Assembly: GCA_945878065.1 (NCBI GenBank)
Contig: CAMDXA010000001.1
Span: forward strand, 62,001 to 126,000
Direction: 5' to 3'
Length of the DNA stretch: 64,000 bases
Source of the DNA: Bordetella parapertussis
GTDB lineage: Bacteria > Pseudomonadota > Gammaproteobacteria > Burkholderiales > Burkholderiaceae_C
Under the pieces are notes generated by a model. The model saw only the letters and a program-made list of their open reading frames with translations, did no database searches and had not been told where the DNA came from. Below, piece by piece: positions 1-10,611 of this stretch. The position numbers and the translations under genes are program-made. How positions within the stretch are numbered: position 1 is the first letter of the stretch; each line of letters begins with the position of its first letter.

Positions 1-911
1 CGGTCCAGCCTTTGCCACGCTTGCTCCATGGCGGCAGACATGGACTGCGCCATCGATTCCTGCCAATAGTCAAGCGCCGACAGTTCGCTGGCTTGGTCCA
101 ATGCACACAGTTCTGCGGCGGCCGTTGGTGTGGGTGCGCGCAAATCCGCACAAAAATCAGCGATAGTGAAATCCGTCTCGTGGCCAACGCCAACCACCAC
201 AGGCACGCGACTGGACACGATAGCGCGGGCCAAGGTTTCGTCGTTGAATGCCCACAAATCCTCCATTGAACCGCCGCCACGGACCAACAAAATGACTTCC
301 ACCTCCGGGCGGGCCTGCAACGCACTCAGCGCTTGCACCAATGAAGATGGCGCCTCTGCGCCCTGAACAGGGCTGGGAGAAATACGCACAGGAATATGGG
401 GCACTCTTCGATGCAATGCAGTCAATACATCGTGCAAAGCAGCCGCTGATAAAGAGGTGACCACACCGATGGCAGATGGTCGGGGCGGGATTTCACGTTT
501 TCGGTTGGCATCAAACAATCCCTCTGCCTGCAATTTGGCTTTGAGACGCAAAAAAGCCTCGTGCAGTTGCCCTGCGCCCGCCGCACGCATAGACTCAATC
601 ACCAACTGCAATTCACCACGCGGCTCATACAAACCGCAGCGGGCTTGAACTTCTACCAAATCTCCATTGCGCGGCTCAAACGCCAAAGCATCTGCAACCC
701 GTCGGAACATGGCGCAGCGCAACTGCCCTTGTTCGTCTTTCAAGGTCAGGTAGCAATGGCCGCTGCCCGCTCGTGTCAATCCTGAAATTTCACCGCGAAC
801 ATGGACCAAACCAAACCGTGATTTCAACTGGTCGCTGATGGCATGGCACAAGGCGCTCACGGTCCATACGCGTGCGCCAGAGTTGTCGGTGGCCGTTGAA
901 ACAGAGGTCAT
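1..911 (-). CDS. xseA: Exodeoxyribonuclease VII large subunit, C-terminus cut by window edge
   Basis: Reading the minus strand from an ATG at 911 gives about 303 codons that run off the left edge. XseA with XseB forms exonuclease VII, which degrades single-stranded DNA from both ends into short oligonucleotides in the cytoplasm. The N-terminal OB-fold region is visible (VRGEISGL, GHCYLTLKD, LRCAMFRR), followed by the catalytic-domain signature IGVVTSLSAAALHDVL and the conserved LLVRGGGSMEDLWAFND and VGHETD segments. These match the family strongly. The family is usually about 400-450 residues, so roughly the last third is missing. It is divergent from the ExbB-like gene, with about 70 bp between the start codons. 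The start is the first in-frame ATG giving the usual N-terminus; no strong ribosome binding site stands out. Confidence 0.95.
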   Translation of the reverse strand, partial: MTSVSTATDNSGARVWTVSALCHAISDQLKSRFGLVHVRGEISGLTRAGSGHCYLTLKDEQGQLRCAMFRRVADALAFEPRNGDLVEVQARCGLYEPRGELQLVIESMRAAGAGQLHEAFLRLKAKLQAEGLFDANRKREIPPRPSAIGVVTSLSAAALHDVLTALHRRVPHIPVRISPSPVQGAEAPSSLVQALSALQARPEVEVILLVRGGGSMEDLWAFNDETLARAIVSSRVPVVVGVGHETDFTIADFCADLRAPTPTAAAELCALDQASELSALDYWQESMAQSMSAAMEQAWQRLD

Positions 912-930
912 GGCGGCGGCTTAAAGTCGG

Positions 931-958
931 TTTACGCAGAGGGGAAGTACGCCATAAT
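931..958 (+). promoter_or_regulatory. Candidate sigma-70 promoter for the exbB-exbD-lpxK run
   Basis: TTTACG (931-936) and CATAAT (953-958) are separated by 16 bp. They lie about 27 bp upstream of the TTG start at 985 and just before a good Shine-Dalgarno (GAGGAGAA, 973-980). This is a pattern match only; no transcription start is known. Confidence 0.45.
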
Positions 959-984
959 TGTTCTTCATCAATGAGGAGAACAGA

Positions 985-1602
985 TTGTTAGGCATCATAC
1001 AAGCGGCCGGTTGGCCGGTCTGGCCCTTAATCGCTTGCTCTATTGCAGCAGTGGCTTTGATTTTCGAGCGCATTTACAGCCTGCAAACCCGTCGGGTGGT
1101 GCCGGAACAGTTGCTCGATGAGGTGCTTGGCATGACCCAACCGGAATTGCTGAACCCCGAATCTATTGAGCAATTGAAAAGCCATTGCGCCTTGGGTGAA
1201 ATCATTGTGGCGGGTCTGCACCACAGGAAAACCAAATCAAGCGTTTCTGAATCTGAGTTTCGCGCTGTCATTGAGGCCAGTGGCCGACGGGTCAACCGCA
1301 AGTTGGAAAAATACCTGAGTGCGCTTGGTTCGATTGCCTCAGTGGCGCCATTGTTAGGTCTGTTTGGCACGGTCGTCGGCATGATTGAAATTTTTGGGGC
1401 GCAAACGCCCGGTGCCGGTAACCCTGCCCAGTTGGCGCACGGTATTTCCGTGGCCTTGTACAACACGGCCTTCGGCTTGGTGATTGCGATTCCTAGTTTG
1501 GTGATGTGGCGGTACTTCAGAGGCCGTGTCGATCATTTCACCCTGGAACTAGAGATTGCCGCTGAGCGTTTGGTGCGCCATTTCTACCCTGGTGTCAAAT
1601 AA
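985..1602 (+). CDS. exbB: MotA/TolQ/ExbB-family proton channel protein
   Basis: This inner-membrane protein forms, with its ExbD/TolR partner, a proton-driven channel that energises an outer-membrane or envelope machine. It has an N-terminal membrane segment (residues about 10-28), a cytoplasmic loop, and the family's paired C-terminal membrane helices with the motif APLLGLFGTVVGMI and later ALYNTAFGLVIAIPSL. An upstream TTG at 958 is in frame but lies inside the likely -10 box. The TTG at 985 has GAGGAGAA five bases before it, so I chose it; the protein is then 205 residues. The ExbD-like gene follows after 2 bp. Whether it serves TonB, Tol or another partner cannot be told, since no tonB or tolA/tolB is present here. 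Confidence 0.88.
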   Translation: MLGIIQAAGWPVWPLIACSIAAVALIFERIYSLQTRRVVPEQLLDEVLGMTQPELLNPESIEQLKSHCALGEIIVAGLHHRKTKSSVSESEFRAVIEASGRRVNRKLEKYLSALGSIASVAPLLGLFGTVVGMIEIFGAQTPGAGNPAQLAHGISVALYNTAFGLVIAIPSLVMWRYFRGRVDHFTLELEIAAERLVRHFYPGVK

Positions 1603-1604
1603 AA

Positions 1605-2042
1605 ATGAGCATGCGCTTTGGCCGCCCTTCCGCGCCGGAACCGGAGATCAACCTGATTCCCTTTATCGATGTGCTCTTGGTGGTAATCATTTTTTTGATG
1701 CTCACCACTACTTATGGCCGACTGACGCAATTGGACATGCGTCTGCCCAAAGCTGACAGCGGCGAGCAAGAAACCAAGCCCAATGAGATCCGTGTCGCTG
1801 TCAGCAGCGATGGTCGCTACATGGTCCAAAAAACAGCCATCCATCCATCGGATGTGCTTGCTTTGTCCCAAGCACTCAGCCTAGCGGCCCAAAACTCACC
1901 ACAGGCTTTGGTGGTTATTTCCGCTGATGCGCAAGCCAGCCATCAATCGGTCATTCAGGTGCTGGAGGCAGCGCAAACATCCGGACTGCAACACATCACA
2001 TTTGCGGCACAGTCGCGCACGCGTTCTGTTCCTTTGCCCTGA
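1605..2042 (+). CDS. exbD: ExbD/TolR-family biopolymer transport protein
   Basis: This is a 145-residue single-span inner-membrane protein that partners the upstream ExbB-like channel. The N-terminal INLIPFIDVLLVVIIF segment is the family's transmembrane helix and carries the Asp that takes part in proton conduction (in FIDVLL). The rest is a periplasmic domain. It starts 2 bp after the exbB stop, so the two are almost certainly co-transcribed, and lpxK follows closely. Length and architecture are normal for the family. ExbD and TolR are hard to tell apart by eye. The lipid A genes downstream suggest only a conserved neighbourhood, not a shared function. Confidence 0.9.
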   Translation: MSMRFGRPSAPEPEINLIPFIDVLLVVIIFLMLTTTYGRLTQLDMRLPKADSGEQETKPNEIRVAVSSDGRYMVQKTAIHPSDVLALSQALSLAAQNSPQALVVISADAQASHQSVIQVLEAAQTSGLQHITFAAQSRTRSVPLP

Positions 2043-2047
2043 TCCCC

Positions 2048-3061
2048 GTGCGCTTGTCGGCTTATTTCATGCAACACGTCTGGTCTCGCCGCGGTTGGGT
2101 GGCTTGTCTGTTGTGGCCGATAACCCTTCTCAGTGGGTCTTGGGTCCTGTTAAATCGACTGCTTTATGAGTGCGGATGGCGACAGGCTGTGCGCCTGCCT
2201 GTGCCTGTGCTTGTTGTCGGTAACGTGGTGGCCGGCGGCACGGGCAAAACCCCGGTGGTCATCAGTCTGGTGCAGCATTTCACCGCCAAAGGCTTTCGTG
2301 TTGGGGTGATTGCCAGGGCTTATGGCAGTGCACAAGAGTCTGTCAAAGAAGTCCATCACCACAGTCAGGCCGAAGATGCTGGCGATGAGCCATTGCTGGT
2401 TAAGCAGCGATGCAAAGTTCCCGTTTTTGTCGGACGCAAACGCGCACTCGCCGCGCAAGCTTTGCTGTCGGCTTACCCAAATACGGATCTCATCATCAGC
2501 GACGACGGTATGCAACACCATGCACTTCAGCACGACATTGCTATTTGCGTGTTTGACGACAGAGGCTACGGAAATGGCTGGTTACTGCCTGCAGGACCGC
2601 TGCGTGAACCCTGGCCAACAGACCCGCCGATAGGCGTCACCCGGCATGTGCTTTACACCGGCGAGCAGCATCCGCGTGACGCGTGGGTGGCAAAAAGAAG
2701 TTTGGCTGCTTACGCAAGAAATGGCGCTGGTGAGCAACGCGACTTGCGTGAATGGGCAGGCCAAGCAGTGCAAGCGTTGGCGGCCATTGCCAAGCCGGAT
2801 GTGTTTTTTCAGGCACTTGCGCAAGCGGGATTGCAATTGGTGCAGCGCTGGCCACTGCCAGACCACGCCTCGCTTTCGCATTGGAAGCCCGACAGCCCTC
2901 TGCCTATTTTTTGCACAGAAAAAGACGCGGTTAAATTGTGGCCGCACCTGCCCCAAGCATGGGCCGTTCCGCTGGTCTGTGAATTGCCCTTGCCCCTGCT
3001 TGACGCCTTGGCTTTAAACCTGCAACAGCTATCATTGATCTATGGACAAAAAACTGCTTGA
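2048..3061 (+). CDS. lpxK: Tetraacyldisaccharide 4'-kinase
   Basis: LpxK phosphorylates the 4' position of the lipid A precursor disaccharide at the inner membrane, the step that yields lipid IVA. The protein has an N-terminal hydrophobic membrane-associated stretch ([16 protein letters not shown]), then the Walker A-like loop GGTGKTPVV near residue 60 and the SDDGMQHH motif near residue 155. All three are typical of LpxK. Total length of 337 residues is normal. The GTG at 2048 is used here; an ATG at 2069 in the same frame is an alternative. The end overlaps the next small gene by 20 bp, which indicates translational coupling. No msbA is adjacent. Confidence 0.95.
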   Translation: MRLSAYFMQHVWSRRGWVACLLWPITLLSGSWVLLNRLLYECGWRQAVRLPVPVLVVGNVVAGGTGKTPVVISLVQHFTAKGFRVGVIARAYGSAQESVKEVHHHSQAEDAGDEPLLVKQRCKVPVFVGRKRALAAQALLSAYPNTDLIISDDGMQHHALQHDIAICVFDDRGYGNGWLLPAGPLREPWPTDPPIGVTRHVLYTGEQHPRDAWVAKRSLAAYARNGAGEQRDLREWAGQAVQALAAIAKPDVFFQALAQAGLQLVQRWPLPDHASLSHWKPDSPLPIFCTEKDAVKLWPHLPQAWAVPLVCELPLPLLDALALNLQQLSLIYGQKTA

Positions 3062-3225
3062 ACTGCTGGTCTGCCCTGTCACCAAAGGCAGCCTCATTTA
3101 CCAACCTGATACCCAAGAATTGATCTCACGCAGCGCACGTCTGGCCTATCCTGTGCGTGATGGTATTGCCGTGATGCTCGAGCTAGAAGCCCGCATATTG
3201 ACCGACGACGAATTGGAAAAACTGA

Positions 3226-3233
<8 letters not shown>
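3042..3233 (+). CDS. Trm112/YcaR-family small protein
   Basis: This 63-residue protein begins [16 protein letters not shown], the hallmark of the Trm112-like (UPF0434/YcaR) family. Members commonly carry a zinc-binding knuckle, but only one Cys (C11) is seen here. The family has been linked to methyltransferase activation in other domains of life; in bacteria its role is not settled. It sits between lpxK (20 bp overlap) and kdsB (8 bp overlap), the usual arrangement in proteobacteria, so it is expressed with lipopolysaccharide genes. Identification is firm; function is not. Confidence 0.9.
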
Positions 3234-5704
<2,471 letters not shown>

Positions 5705-5723
5705 GGTTGCCAAAGTTAAAAAA

Positions 5724-5739
5724 CTGGTTAAAAATACAG
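5724..5739. promoter_or_regulatory. LexA box 1 (CTG-N10-CAG)
   Basis: CTGGTTAAAAATACAG fits the proteobacterial SOS operator pattern CTG-N10-CAG with an AT-rich core. It lies in the lexA / asparaginase intergenic region, 61 bp before the lexA start. Autoregulation of lexA through such boxes is well established. Confidence 0.8.
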
Positions 5740-5742
5740 TTA

Positions 5743-5758
5743 CTGGATATCCAAACAG
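5743..5758. promoter_or_regulatory. LexA box 2 (CTG-N10-CAG)
   Basis: CTGGATATCCAAACAG is a second match to the SOS operator. It starts 19 bp after the start of box 1, so the two dimers would sit close together on the DNA. It ends 42 bp before the lexA ATG. Confidence 0.78.
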
Positions 5759-5800
5759 TTGTTTGGGTTTCCTCCCCTAACCGCCAAGTGCAGGAGCCCC

Positions 5801-6463
5801 ATGGAACAAGTCAAGCTCACCGCCCGTCAGCAGCAGATTCTGTCACTGATCGAAACCGCGATACAAAATACCGGTGCGCCGCCCACCCGCGCAGAAATCG
5901 CCACAGAACTCGGCTTCAAATCCGCCAACGCCGCAGAAGAACACCTGCAAGCATTGGCCCGCAAAGGCGTTATTCAATTGGTCAGCGGCACCTCCCGTGG
6001 CATTCGCTTGAAACAAGCCGTCGCAGAGTCTACAAATCTCGGCTTTAAACAATTTCAATTGCCTTTGCAAGCCTTGGCGCAGTTAACACTTCCTTTGGTG
6101 GGGCGGGTAGCCGCAGGCTCGCCCATCTTGGCCCAAGAACACATTGAGCAAACCTACAGTGTTGAAGCTTCCATGTTCTCCCAAACCCCTGACTATTTGC
6201 TCAAAGTCAGAGGGTTGTCCATGCGAGATGTCGGCATCATGGATGGCGATTTGCTTGCCGTCAAAACCACTAGAGACGCACGCAACGGACAAATTGTGGT
6301 TGCCCGTGTAGGAGAAGAGGTGACGGTCAAGCGTTTTCAAAAAACGGCACAAGGCATTTCTCTTTTGCCAGAAAACCCCGATTTTTCGCCCATTGAAGTG
6401 CATGCGGGCGATATTTTTTCGATCGAAGGTCTGGCCGTCGGCCTGATCCGAAACCAGTTTTAA
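5801..6463 (+). CDS. lexA: LexA repressor, SOS response regulator
   Basis: LexA represses SOS genes and cleaves itself when RecA filaments form. Residues 1-70 make the winged-helix DNA-binding domain ([25 protein letters not shown]). The self-cleavage site is Ala105-Gly106 in VAAGSPI. The catalytic Ser is about residue 140 in GLSMRDVG and the Lys about residue 177 in VTVKRF. The 220-residue length is typical for this group. The ATG at 5801 follows AGGAG; the frame is open 14 codons further but without similarity. Two LexA boxes sit directly upstream. A 92-residue gene follows 15 bp downstream. Confidence 0.97.
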   Translation: MEQVKLTARQQQILSLIETAIQNTGAPPTRAEIATELGFKSANAAEEHLQALARKGVIQLVSGTSRGIRLKQAVAESTNLGFKQFQLPLQALAQLTLPLVGRVAAGSPILAQEHIEQTYSVEASMFSQTPDYLLKVRGLSMRDVGIMDGDLLAVKTTRDARNGQIVVARVGEEVTVKRFQKTAQGISLLPENPDFSPIEVHAGDIFSIEGLAVGLIRNQF

Positions 6464-6478
6464 CCCCAGGAGCACAGC

Positions 6479-6757
6479 ATGTCACTAGCCATTTGGAGCA
6501 GCCATCAGGTTTTTCAGCGCGTAGATTCAGCGTTTCGCGCATTACTCACCCCCCGCAAAAATCAAATGGCTTACAACCGCCATTCCCACAGATTAGCGGC
6601 CGAACGGCCGCTGCGCGTGGTTCATATCGCCGAAGACCAACGCCCGCCTCTGCACACGGCGGGACGCATGGTCATTTCAGGTCGCATGGCTGACGTTTGT
6701 GCAGAGCTTGACCGTTTGATCGATCTTGACAACCAGCGCCAAATGTTTCCCCACTGA
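6479..6757 (+). CDS. Small conserved-looking protein downstream of lexA
   Basis: I do not recognise a named family. The 92-residue product is soluble, with a basic N-terminal half and a C-terminal LRVVHIAEDQ ... GRMVISGRMADVCAELDRLIDLD stretch that looks like a folded alpha/beta segment. The start has a strong Shine-Dalgarno (CCAGGAG, 6467-6473), and the gene lies 15 bp after lexA on the same strand. It is probably co-transcribed and therefore SOS-regulated. From memory, similar short proteins follow lexA in related Comamonadaceae; this was not checked. It ends 2 bp before the convergent glutathione transferase gene. Confidence 0.7.
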   Translation: MSLAIWSSHQVFQRVDSAFRALLTPRKNQMAYNRHSHRLAAERPLRVVHIAEDQRPPLHTAGRMVISGRMADVCAELDRLIDLDNQRQMFPH

Positions 6758-6759
6758 TA

Positions 6760-7422
6760 TTATTTTTTGCCAGACCGCAAAGCCATCATGATTTCGCTGT
6801 TGGCTTTGCGCTCTGCCATGACTTTTTTTACATTGGGGTTGTCGGCAAATTGCTGGGTATAGACTTTCACCGGCAAATCAGCCAGCAAGTCTTCCTCAAG
6901 CACCGATTTGCAAGCCATCACAGCCAATGGCAAATGGAATATCGCAGCGCAATCCGCCAAAGTGAAACTGTCGCCCGCTATGTAGGGCGAAAATTTGGCC
7001 AACTTTGCAAAGGCAGCCACATTTTTTGTGAGTTGTTTTTTTACCCTGGACTTGGTTTCGTCGCTGGCCACGCCGCCAAAAAACGCTTGGCCATACAACT
7101 CTCGCACCACGAGTTCAATGTGCAGTTCAAGGTAAACAACCAATTCCCTCACTTTTGCAGCGGCAAACGGATCAGCCGGAATCAAAGGGTGTGACGGGTA
7201 TTGCTGCTCTATGTATTCAGCACAGGCCATGGATTCAGACACACAGCCGTGCGGTGTTTCCAAAAATGGCACCTTGGCCATGGGAGAACGGTCCACCAAT
7301 TTGGGGTGAGTGTTGCCCGTCCATACCAATTCCTCATCAAACGCTACGCCTTTTTCCAGCAATTGCAATTTCAGCTTGTTGTAATAGTTGCTGGCCGAGA
7401 ATCCGCAAAGTTTCAGTGTCAT
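6760..7422 (-). CDS. Glutathione S-transferase family protein
   Basis: This 220-residue cytoplasmic protein has a thioredoxin-like N-domain starting LKLCGFSASNYYNKLKLQLLEKG, the cis-Pro block AKVPFLETPHG and the SESMACAEYIEQQYP glutathione-binding segment. An alpha-helical C-domain follows (FTLADCAAIFHLPL). It would conjugate glutathione to electrophiles or act as a peroxidase or isomerase; the substrate is unknown. The ATG at 7422 follows a GGAG nine bases upstream. The frame extends another 100 codons upstream into the divergent gene, but that part is not GST-like and I reject it. It is divergent from the hydroxyacyl-CoA dehydrogenase gene. Confidence 0.88.
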   Translation of the reverse strand: MTLKLCGFSASNYYNKLKLQLLEKGVAFDEELVWTGNTHPKLVDRSPMAKVPFLETPHGCVSESMACAEYIEQQYPSHPLIPADPFAAAKVRELVVYLELHIELVVRELYGQAFFGGVASDETKSRVKKQLTKNVAAFAKLAKFSPYIAGDSFTLADCAAIFHLPLAVMACKSVLEEDLLADLPVKVYTQQFADNPNVKKVMAERKANSEIMMALRSGKK

Positions 7423-7499
7423 GGGATAAGACTCCGTTGGTATCAAAGATCCGGCATTTTGCAGTAATCGCGTGACACAGGCGCACATCCGATGTCGGC

Positions 7500-7505
7500 C
7501 ATAAT
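7500..7505 (+). promoter_or_regulatory. Candidate -10 box of the 3-hydroxyacyl-CoA dehydrogenase gene
   Basis: CATAAT ends only 9 bp before the ATG at 7515, and no Shine-Dalgarno precedes that ATG. If this -10 is used, the transcript would be leaderless or nearly so. No good -35 is seen at the right distance, so the call is weak. Confidence 0.25.
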
Positions 7506-7514
7506 TGTTCTTAT

Positions 7515-9041
7515 ATGAATACAAACTTCCATCGTGTAGCTGTGGTGGGCGCGGGCGCCATGGGACAGGGAATTGCACAAATGTGCGCCCAAGCCGGCGC
7601 TCAGGTCTTGGTGCATGATGTCGCGTCCGGCGCAGCCGAAAAAGCCTGCCAAGCCATCGTCTTGCAATGGAAAAAATCACAAGACAAGGGGCGTTTGACA
7701 GCGGCTGATACTGCACAGTGGCAAGAACGCTTACACCCAACTGCCTCTCTCAACGATTTATCAGCCTGTGACTTGGTGATCGAGGCGGTGGTTGAAAACA
7801 TGGCTATCAAAACAGCCTTGTTTGCAGAGTTAGAAAATCTGGTCACAGCGCAAGCGGTAATCGCCACCAACACATCCTCTTTGTCAGTGACCGCCTTGGC
7901 TGCCACACTCAAACACCCAGATCGCTTTGCTGGCCTGCATTTCTTTAACCCCGTGCCGCTGATGAAGGTGGTCGAAGTCATCGCCGGGCTTGGCACGGAT
8001 GAAAACATCTGTCAGCGATTGAGCCAATTTGTCGTGGCCATGGGCCATCAACCGGTTCGCGCCAAGGACACCCCCGGCTTCATCGTCAACCACGCCGGCA
8101 GAGGTTATGGCACGGAAGCATTGCGAATCGTGTCTGAAGGTGTGGCGGATTTCGCCACGATTGACGATATTTTGAAAGACCAAGTGGGGTTCAAATTGGG
8201 CCCCTTCGAACTGATGGACTTGACCGCCTTGGATGTTTCGCACCCGGTCATGGAATCCATTTACCAACAGTACTATGAAGAACCCCGTTATCGTCCCTCG
8301 GTGATTACTGCCCAGCGCTTGGCAGGCGGATGGTTAGGACGCAAAACTGGCCAAGGCTTCTATGCCTATGTCGATGGCAAAGCGCAACGCTCGCCGCCAA
8401 CCCCTGCACCCAGCGTGGGTGACCTGCCACCGGTATGGGTGTCTTCGCGGGCAGCGCGGCGCAGCGATTTGTTTCAATTGCTCAAAGAACTGGGGGCGGA
8501 GATTGAAACTGCCAGTGCCCCGTCTAACCAAGCGCTGTGCTTGGTCGCGCCTCTGGGGTTTGATGTCACCACTTCTGCGATCGTTGAGCGGCTCGATCCC
8601 GCTCGCACTTTGGGTATAGACATGCTGATGCCCGATGCGGCAACCCGCCGACGCGTGTTAGCGACAAACCCTGCCACACGCAGCGACATGCGCGATGCTG
8701 CCCATGCTCTGTTTGCCAATGATGCAAAAGCTGTCAGCGTCATTCAAGACAGCGGCGGATTTGTCACCCAACGCGTGTTAGCGCATATCGTCAATATCGC
8801 CAGTGATATCTGCCAGCAAGGCATTTGCAGCCCTGCTGATTTAGACACCGCCGTGACCCTTGGACTGGGGTATCCGCAAGGACCACTGACACTCGGCGAT
8901 TCATTGGGGGCAGACAGTCTGCTTGAAGTGCTGTTCAATATGCAAACGGTATACGGCGACCCGCGCTATCGCCCCAGTCCTTGGCTGCGACGACGCGGCG
9001 CTTTGGGTCTGAGTTTGCGCCACGATATAGCTACCGTATGA
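7515..9041 (+). CDS. 3-hydroxyacyl-CoA dehydrogenase, long PaaH/PaaC-like form
   Basis: This enzyme oxidises 3-hydroxyacyl-CoA to 3-oxoacyl-CoA with NAD in the cytoplasm. The Rossmann motif VAVVGAGAMGQGIAQM is at residues 8-23. The catalytic-domain blocks IEAVVE, ATNTSSLSVTALA and FNPVPLMKVVEVI follow, then the C-terminal helical domain (GFIVNHAGRGYG). Beyond residue 290 a second C-terminal domain (about residues 310-508, SGGFVTQRVLAHIVN) repeats the helical fold. This two-part, roughly 500-residue form is seen in phenylacetate-pathway enzymes. It overlaps the enoyl-CoA hydratase gene by 4 bp (GTATGA). The true substrate, phenylacetate-derived or another acyl-CoA, is open because no paa ring-cleavage genes are present. 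Confidence 0.9.
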   Translation: MNTNFHRVAVVGAGAMGQGIAQMCAQAGAQVLVHDVASGAAEKACQAIVLQWKKSQDKGRLTAADTAQWQERLHPTASLNDLSACDLVIEAVVENMAIKTALFAELENLVTAQAVIATNTSSLSVTALAATLKHPDRFAGLHFFNPVPLMKVVEVIAGLGTDENICQRLSQFVVAMGHQPVRAKDTPGFIVNHAGRGYGTEALRIVSEGVADFATIDDILKDQVGFKLGPFELMDLTALDVSHPVMESIYQQYYEEPRYRPSVITAQRLAGGWLGRKTGQGFYAYVDGKAQRSPPTPAPSVGDLPPVWVSSRAARRSDLFQLLKELGAEIETASAPSNQALCLVAPLGFDVTTSAIVERLDPARTLGIDMLMPDAATRRRVLATNPATRSDMRDAAHALFANDAKAVSVIQDSGGFVTQRVLAHIVNIASDICQQGICSPADLDTAVTLGLGYPQGPLTLGDSLGADSLLEVLFNMQTVYGDPRYRPSPWLRRRGALGLSLRHDIATV

Positions 9042-9820
9042 CCGCTCAACTCAAAAGTCACTCAGTCGGCCAAACCTTGGTGTTGACGCTTTCCAACCCC
9101 GAGTACCGCAACGCGCTTGGGCCGGAAATCTATTCGGCCGGCATTGAAGCCTTGAACGCAGCTGAAAGCAATGACGACATCCGTAGCGTGGTCATCACCG
9201 GTGAAGGTGCCCATTTCAGTGCAGGCGGACAACTCAACCGTTTACTGGATAACCGTGAACTCCCGCCCGAGCACCAAGCGCAAAGCATCGAGGCCTTGCA
9301 CGGTTGGCTCGAAACCATCACCACTTTCCCCAAACCCGTGCTGGCCGCCGTGGAAGGCGCCGCCGCCGGGGCTGGTTTCTCACTGGCATTGACCTGCGAC
9401 TTTCTGATCGCTGCGCGCAACAGCGTTTTTGTCATGGCCTACAGCAATGTGGCCTTGTCACCCGATGGTGGCGGCAGTTGGCAGTTGGAGCGCGCATTGC
9501 CTCGGGCCTTGGTCAGTCAGTACTTGATGTTGGGCGAAAAAATCTCTGCTGAACAGTTGTTGACACACGGCCTGGCCAACGCCATCAGCGAACCGGGACA
9601 GGCGTTGCAAACCGCCCTGTCCTGGGCCCAGCGCCTGAACGAACGTGCGCCAAATGCGCTTTGCAGCATCAAAGAGCTGGTCAATGCTGCGCCCAACCAC
9701 AGTTTGTTTGCCCACATGGCATTGGAAAAACAGCATTTCGTCAACAATCTGCATCATCCCAATGCTGGCGTCGGCATTGCCGCGTTTTTGGACAAACACC
9801 CGCCACAGTACAAGCCATAA
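9038..9820 (+). CDS. Enoyl-CoA hydratase/isomerase (crotonase) family
   Basis: This 260-residue crotonase-fold protein is expected to hydrate or isomerise an unsaturated acyl-CoA. The oxyanion-hole blocks are GEGAHFSAGGQLNRL and AVEGAAAGAGFSLALTCDF. The SNVALSPDGGGSWQL block has Asp rather than Glu at the position that is often catalytic, a pattern common among PaaG-like isomerases. It overlaps the upstream dehydrogenase by 4 bp, so the two act together in one beta-oxidation-like spiral. The ATG at 9038 is chosen because the upstream in-frame extension lies inside the dehydrogenase. Confidence 0.88.
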   Translation: MTAQLKSHSVGQTLVLTLSNPEYRNALGPEIYSAGIEALNAAESNDDIRSVVITGEGAHFSAGGQLNRLLDNRELPPEHQAQSIEALHGWLETITTFPKPVLAAVEGAAAGAGFSLALTCDFLIAARNSVFVMAYSNVALSPDGGGSWQLERALPRALVSQYLMLGEKISAEQLLTHGLANAISEPGQALQTALSWAQRLNERAPNALCSIKELVNAAPNHSLFAHMALEKQHFVNNLHHPNAGVGIAAFLDKHPPQYKP

Positions 9821-9890
9821 AACCTTTCCCTCAAGTTGCTGGTCTCGCTGGCGACAATTTTTAACCCGCAGGTCACCGACAAGACAGACG

Positions 9891-10607
9891 ATGGACGAGC
9901 CAATACTTACGATCGAAGAACGAGAAGCGGTAAATGCCGGCCGCTGGTTTTCCTCACTTTCACCTTCACTTCGCCACGACATACTCCGATGCGCTTACGT
10001 CAGACGACTCAAAGACGGCGACCTGATTGCTGCACGCGGCGACACGCCCGAGGAATGGATTGCTTGCGCCAAGGGCGCGGTTCGGGTCAGCTCCACTTCT
10101 CTGTCGGGCAAACAAATCACCTTCACATACGTCGAGCCCGGCATTTGGTTTGGCGATGTGGCCATTTTGGATGGCGACAGCCGCACCCACGATGCGTATG
10201 CACACGGCGACACCACCATTTTGTGTGTGGCCAGGCCGGATTTCGAAAAAATTCTGGCCGCGCATGTCGAGTTCTACCAAGCCATGCTGCGTTTGCAAGC
10301 CAGACGCATCCGTCAGTTGTTTGGCTTGGTGGAAGACCTCAACACCCTGCCCTTGCGTGCGCGATTGGCCAAACAGTTGCTGCATTTGGCGCGCAGTTAT
10401 GGCGTGCCGTCCCTCAACCACGGCGAGGAAGTGCGCATCGGATTACACCTGGCGCAAGAGGAACTCGCGCAGTTGTTGGGTGCTTCACGCCAGCGAGTGA
10501 ATCAAGAACTCAAGGCCATGGAAAGAGAAGAAGCCTTGCGCATAGAACCAGGTGGTTTGGTGATACGCAACAGAGAAATGCTGATGAAAATCAGTGCGGC
10601 GGAGTAA
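9891..10607 (+). CDS. Crp/Fnr-family transcriptional regulator
   Basis: This 238-residue protein has an N-terminal cyclic-nucleotide-binding beta-roll (LKDGDLIAARGD ... GIWFGDVAILDG) and a C-terminal helix-turn-helix near residues 185-205 (AQEELAQLLGASRQRVNQEL). No N-terminal FNR-type cysteine cluster is seen, so it is not an oxygen-sensing iron-sulfur member. The effector is unknown. It stands between the hydratase and the kinase/dehydrogenase pair and ends 4 bp before the kinase start, so it may be autoregulated and control these genes. The ATG at 9891 gives the family N-terminus. Confidence 0.88.
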   Translation: MDEPILTIEEREAVNAGRWFSSLSPSLRHDILRCAYVRRLKDGDLIAARGDTPEEWIACAKGAVRVSSTSLSGKQITFTYVEPGIWFGDVAILDGDSRTHDAYAHGDTTILCVARPDFEKILAAHVEFYQAMLRLQARRIRQLFGLVEDLNTLPLRARLAKQLLHLARSYGVPSLNHGEEVRIGLHLAQEELAQLLGASRQRVNQELKAMEREEALRIEPGGLVIRNREMLMKISAAE

Positions 10608-10611
10608 ATAC

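Noticed and set aside
958-984. TTG start at 958 for the ExbB-like gene
   Set aside because: It lies in the probable -10 box, while the TTG at 985 has a strong Shine-Dalgarno at proper distance.
6760-7740. A long minus-strand frame that would give the GST about 100 extra N-terminal residues
   Set aside because: The extension crosses the start of the divergent dehydrogenase gene and has no GST similarity. The ATG at 7422 with GGAG fits the family.
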